A DNA stretch of 64,000 bases from Ottowia testudinis (GTDB lineage: Bacteria; Pseudomonadota; Gammaproteobacteria; Burkholderiales; Burkholderiaceae_C), in assembly GCF_017498525.1 (NCBI RefSeq), contig NZ_CP071796.1, positions 1,798,001-1,862,000 on the forward strand. The letters run 5' to 3'. Shown piece after piece: positions 62,672 to 64,000 of the stretch (its first letter is position 1; each line of letters begins with the position of its first letter). The notes under the pieces were generated by a model. The model searched no databases and was not told the origin of the DNA. It was given only the letters and a program-made list of their open reading frames with translations. The position numbers were made by a program, and so were the translations under genes.

Positions 62672-63412
62672 GGTAGCAACCGGCAGCGCGGATTGATCGG
62701 TGCGGCGAAACACCAGATCCCACACGCCATGGCCCAGCGCCAAGCCGCGGCGCTCGAACTTGGTCTCGGGCCGGTAGCCGGGCCGCGGCGCGTAGCCATC
62801 GGCGGTGTTGGCCAAGAGCGGCTCGGCGCTCAGCACGGCCAGCATTTGCTCGGCGTAGGGCTGCCAGTCGGTGGCGCAATGCAGGTAGCCGCTGGGCGCC
62901 AGCCGCTCGGCCAGCAGCCGCACAAAGGGCGGCTGGATCAGGCGGCGCTTGTGGTGGCGCTTTTTGTGCCACGGGTCGGGAAAGAAGATGTGCACGCCGT
63001 GCAGGCTGGCGGGCGCCATCATGTGCCGCAGCACCTCGACCGCGTCGTGCTGCACGATGCGCAGGTTGTGCAGCCGCTGCTCGCCCATGCTCTTGAGCAG
63101 CGCGCCCACACCGGGCTCGTGTACTTCGCAGCCGATGAACAGCGTACCCGGCATCAGCGCCGCGATGTGCGCCGTGGCGTGGCCCATGCCGAAGCCGATC
63201 TCGAGCACGGTTTTTGAGTAAATATGGCCGCCAGCGCTTTCCTTACAAGCGCAAGCAGCTACCAAATCCGTAGTGGACGGGTCGTAGGGCAGCACATGGC
63301 GCGGGCCGAGTTCGGCCAGCGCGCGGGCCTGGGCGCTGGTGGTGCGGCCAGCCCGCGTGACGAAGCTGCGGATCGGGCGCGGGTGCGCTACGTCGGCGGG
63401 CGGCGTGGTCAC
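62669..63412 (-). CDS. trmB: tRNA (guanine-N7)-methyltransferase
   Basis: A 247-residue class I methyltransferase that makes m7G46 in tRNA with SAM. SAM-binding [28 protein letters not shown] and the C-terminal [17 protein letters not shown] (contacting tRNA) are diagnostic. A segment just before the SAM motif ([19 protein letters not shown]) is encoded by a repeat copy. It starts on GTG 63412, overlapping the upstream gene's stop, so translation is coupled. Confidence 0.93.
   Translation of the reverse strand: MTTPPADVAHPRPIRSFVTRAGRTTSAQARALAELGPRHVLPYDPSTTDLVAACACKESAGGHIYSKTVLEIGFGMGHATAHIAALMPGTLFIGCEVHEPGVGALLKSMGEQRLHNLRIVQHDAVEVLRHMMAPASLHGVHIFFPDPWHKKRHHKRRLIQPPFVRLLAERLAPSGYLHCATDWQPYAEQMLAVLSAEPLLANTADGYAPRPGYRPETKFERRGLALGHGVWDLVFRRTDQSALPVAT
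63218..63268 (-). repeat. Short interspersed palindromic repeat, copy 16 (coding)
   Basis: ATGGCCGCCAGCGCTTTCC, then TTACAAGCGCAAGCAGCTAC. Its translation on the minus strand, [13 protein letters not shown], lies immediately before the trmB SAM-binding motif. Confidence 0.88.
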
Positions 63413-64000
63413 GGTTCGCGCGGCTCGTCGGCGGGGCGGGCGGCCAGCGGCTCGGGGCCGGCGTCCACGGCATCGTCGGCCCAGGTTTCGAAAGCGGTAT
63501 CGCTATCGCTGGTTTCGGCGGTGCTGGATTTTTTAAGCGAAATAGGCGTCTTGCGCTCGTCAGACGAGCGCGGAGCGCTATCGTATCGAGAGTATTTGCG
63601 CAGCACCTGCACCAGTTGGGCGTATACCCGCGGGTTGCCCGCCAGGCACTCGCCCTGGTCCAGGTCGCCTGCTTCGCCGGTGAAGTTGCCAATCAAGCCA
63701 CCGGCTTCGGTCACCAGCAGCGAGCCCGCGGCCACGTCCCAGATTTTCAGGCCGGTTTCAAAAAAACCATCGGTGAAGCCGGCCGCGATATAGGCCAAAT
63801 CGAGCGCGGCCGCGCCCGGGCGGCGCAGGCCGGCGGTGCGTTGCATCACGTCGCCCATCATCTTCAGGTAGGTGGGAAAGTCGTCGCCCTTGCGGAACGG
63901 AAAGCCGGTGGAAACCAGGCTTTGGTTGAGCTGCGTGCGCTTGCTGGCGCGAATGCGCCGGTCGTTCAGGTAGGCGCCGCGCCCGCGCGTGGCGGTGAAC
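63409..64000 (-). CDS. suhB: Inositol monophosphatase-family protein (partial)
   Basis: The C-terminal 196 codons; the N-terminus lies beyond the window end. The second family motif [19 protein letters not shown] is clear, and the preceding [22 protein letters not shown] fit SuhB. The first metal motif (DPLDGT) would be outside. The last 45 residues ([19 protein letters not shown] and on) extend past the normal SuhB end and are partly repeat-encoded. The stop overlaps the trmB start. Confidence 0.88.
   Translation of the reverse strand, partial: FTATRGRGAYLNDRRIRASKRTQLNQSLVSTGFPFRKGDDFPTYLKMMGDVMQRTAGLRRPGAAALDLAYIAAGFTDGFFETGLKIWDVAAGSLLVTEAGGLIGNFTGEAGDLDQGECLAGNPRVYAQLVQVLRKYSRYDSAPRSSDERKTPISLKKSSTAETSDSDTAFETWADDAVDAGPEPLAARPADEPREP
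63538..63588 (-). repeat. Short interspersed palindromic repeat, copy 17 (coding)
   Basis: AAATAGGCGTCTTGCGCTCGT, then CAGACGAGCGCGGAGCGCTATC (parts: AAATAGGCGTCTTGC, GACGAGCGCGGAGCGC). The stem is GCGCTCGTC/GACGAGCGC. It encodes part of the C-terminal extension of the inositol-monophosphatase-family protein. Confidence 0.7.

Overview
The window looks like a chromosomal segment of a GC-rich betaproteobacterium, most likely of the family Comamonadaceae (Burkholderiales). This rests on gene content (propionyl-CoA carboxylase operon, KorABC-type oxidoreductase, PhaZ depolymerase, imuA-imuB-dnaE2, glnA-ntrB-ntrC) and on about twenty copies of a short AT-richer palindromic repeat (core AGCTGCTCGCGCTT, a loop of about 7 nt, then AAGCGC) that I associate with that family. 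No phage, plasmid, CRISPR or rRNA/tRNA genes are visible. The only mobile elements recognised are one IS30-type element and the IS5-type element nested inside it.

Layout. 1-7.3 kb: methylmalonyl-CoA pathway genes (meaB, a kinase-like gene, pccB, a small winged-helix gene, pccA), a RidA-family gene, and an AbrB/Doc toxin-antitoxin pair coupled to a DUF167 gene. 7.3-11.1 kb: serine hydrolase, nicotinamidase, a methylmalonyl-CoA-epimerase-like VOC protein and cardiolipin synthase. 11.3-16.8 kb: a three-gene 2-oxoacid:NADP+ oxidoreductase operon joined by ATGA overlaps, facing an RnfB-like ferredoxin. 16.8-21.7 kb: PHA depolymerase, then an MlaE-type permease, MCE protein and lipoprotein with no ATPase. 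21.7-33.6 kb: housekeeping genes (rsgA, phhB, M48 protease, orn, pseudouridine synthase) and assorted enzymes.

33.6-39.4 kb is the nitrogen-control block. glnA has a clear sigma-54 promoter and a distant NtrC-type enhancer; ntrB and ntrC follow after one unrelated gene. 39.4-43.4 kb holds exonuclease III, DUF488, DUF2945, folA (with a tiny coupled ORF upstream), thyA and an ion channel. 43.4-49.8 kb is the LexA-controlled imuA-imuB-dnaE2 mutagenesis cassette. 49.8-56.8 kb holds thpR, a three-gene ArsR/NIPSNAP/ABM operon, a Phd/PIN toxin-antitoxin pair overlapping alaS, a GNAT gene and a TlpA-like gene. 57-64 kb holds a transglutaminase-like protein, the nested IS elements, an MBL hydrolase, a RluA-type synthase, trmB and an inositol-monophosphatase-family gene cut by the window end.

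The most striking pattern is that intergenic repeats have repeatedly become protein-coding. Copies supply signal-peptide cores, linkers, N- and C-termini, and insertions inside RsgA, ImuB, DnaE2, NtrC, AlaS, TrmB and others. The second strongest signals are the nested IS elements, which can be reconstructed to the base, and the glnA control region, where two repeat families sit between enhancer and promoter.
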